Origin: Monilinia fructicola
Lineage: Eukaryota > Ascomycota > Leotiomycetes > Helotiales > Sclerotiniaceae
Direction: 5' to 3'
Length of the DNA: 64,000 nucleotides
Assembly: GCA_008692225.1 (NCBI GenBank)
Contig: VICG01000001.1
Span: 3,201,501 to 3,265,500 of the forward strand
The position numbers were made by a program, and so were the translations under genes. This document shows, one piece after another, positions 63,041 through 64,000 of the stretch (its first letter is position 1; each line of letters opens with the position of its first letter). Under the pieces are notes generated by a model. The model saw only the letters and a list, made by a program, of their open reading frames with translations, did no database searches and had not been told where the DNA came from.

Positions 63041-64000
63041 ATGGCGCCGGTCGAGATTGATAGCGATCCGAGGTAATCCATTCAACTTCATGTTCCCAGC
63101 TTTCGTTGCCTCAAATCATCAGTGTTTGACAACTTGCCAACGGGAATACTGATATAAAAATATAGTGTCTTTCCAGCAGTAACACTAGGCGGGCATATAA
63201 TCCTAGCATCATGTCTCACGGCTCTCATTGCTAGGACTATTTACCGTTCTTATCTAGCACTCCCACCTTCATCAGCAACTAGACATCGTCAACCTTTAAG
63301 ACGTGATCATGTTAAGATATTCACCAGCTTGGCTTTATTGGGTCTAGTGACGGCTGTGTGGTTTGGTGTGAACGGAGCGAGCTTGAGCTATCGAGTATGG
63401 GCAGCTGAAAGAGGTGTTGAATTACCCGATAGGTTTGTCTATCTACCATTTGACCTAAGATGAGACCACTTGTGATATAAATATACTTATCTCACATACA
63501 GTTTCTTCGGGGATAAAGGAGCTTTTCGATTAGGCCAACATCCGGGCCGTTTCGAAATAACCAGATGGCTCAATGATACACCTTTCTACTTTGATAATCT
63601 AGAAATAGTCGCCGAGAAGGCCAGATACTTTTGGTGGGGTCAACAAGCTAGTTTTACTATGAATTCTTTTAGTACTTATGTTGCTATTGAAGGACGTCGA
63701 AGAAACATCTCGAATCTATGGGCATTTATTCTTTTAGGGCAGCTCGTTAATGTCTCATTTGCTCAAAATTTGTGGTTTGTGGCTATTTTGCTTACACCAC
63801 TGCCACTACCAGAGAACGTTGATGTTTTGATGGACACGAGGGCCTTTGATAGTGTGCATAAGTTAGTACTCATTTTTTGATATATTAAGAAACGTGTGCT
63901 AATCCTTGCGATTTAGATTATGGTTTGAAAAGGTTGTTCCCGAACGAGCGAGTAACTGGCTACCAAATCCTGGCTTCTATATTGCCTTACTTCTCACTGG
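63041..64000 (+). CDS. Multi-pass membrane protein, partial (runs off right edge)
   Basis: Exons 63041-63072, 63166-63432, 63502-63861 and 63917 to the end of the window join in frame without lesions (GT...AG introns of 93, 69 and 55 nt). The predicted N-terminus MAPVEIDSDPS is followed by hydrophobic segments at about residues 15-35 (ILASCLTALIARTIY), 52-75 (FTSLALLGLVTAVWFGVNG), 170-205 (LWAFILLGQLVNVSF...WFVAILLTPLPLP) and, after a loop, a further one starting GFYIALLLT at the edge. The loop between the second and third segments is hydrophilic with aromatic clusters (RYFWWGQQ). I do not recognise the family. The product probably resides in an endomembrane. The C-terminus is outside the window. 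Confidence 0.8.

Overview
The window looks like nuclear DNA from a filamentous ascomycete (Pezizomycotina). A helotialean (Leotiomycetes) origin is my best guess from the look of the proteins, but it is not proven. The evidence is short introns (about 50-230 nt) with GT...AG ends and CTAAC-like branch points, a dispersed 5S rRNA gene with its own TATA box, a very AT-rich repeat island of the kind left by repeat-induced point mutation (RIP), and fungal gene families: FLC/TRP-like channel, HRD1, a C2H2 factor, an NF-X1/ZNFX1-type helicase, a FYVE protein and an ARFRP1/Arl3 GTPase. The window is gene-poor. Seven protein genes and one RNA gene cover about a quarter of it; the rest is intergenic DNA rich in microsatellites.

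Layout. 1-10.8 kb: no supportable gene, but long simple repeats including about 280 bp of (TTTA)n. 10.84-13.20 kb (-): FLC/TRP-family membrane protein. 16.15-16.27 kb (+): complete 120-nt 5S rRNA gene. 22.69-25.43 kb (-): HRD1 ubiquitin ligase. 25.9-27.7 kb: AT-rich island that resolves into two copies of one ~0.8-kb inverted-repeat transposon, one inserted into the other at a TA. 29.70-32.08 kb (-): C2H2 zinc-finger factor. 32.1-41.7 kb: gene desert. 41.68-48.28 kb (-): large CCCH + SF1 helicase + NF-X1 + RZ-finger protein of the ZNFX1/Hrr1 class. 48.3-57.9 kb: desert, with a 5-kb stretch packed with GTAC palindromes. 57.92-59.14 kb (+): FYVE protein. 61.48-62.38 kb (-): Arl3/ARFRP1 GTPase, divergent from a multi-pass membrane protein that starts at 63.04 kb and runs off the right edge.

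The most striking result is the state of the genes. The four multi-exon genes between 10.8 and 48.3 kb all carry lesions when read against their families. HRD1 has about a dozen one-base frame breaks, many at short homopolymers. The FLC gene has two. The C2H2 gene has a CA-repeat slip inside a zinc finger. The ZNFX1-like helicase has two in-frame TGA codons, two frame breaks and an apparent loss of helicase motif Ia. The three genes right of 57 kb read cleanly. Unpolished long-read sequence near AT-rich DNA explains most of the one-base indels; the helicase lesions look more like real decay. The genes do not form an obvious pathway, although HRD1 (ERAD), the FLC channel (ER/plasma membrane), the FYVE protein (endosome) and Arl3 (Golgi) all belong to the endomembrane system.
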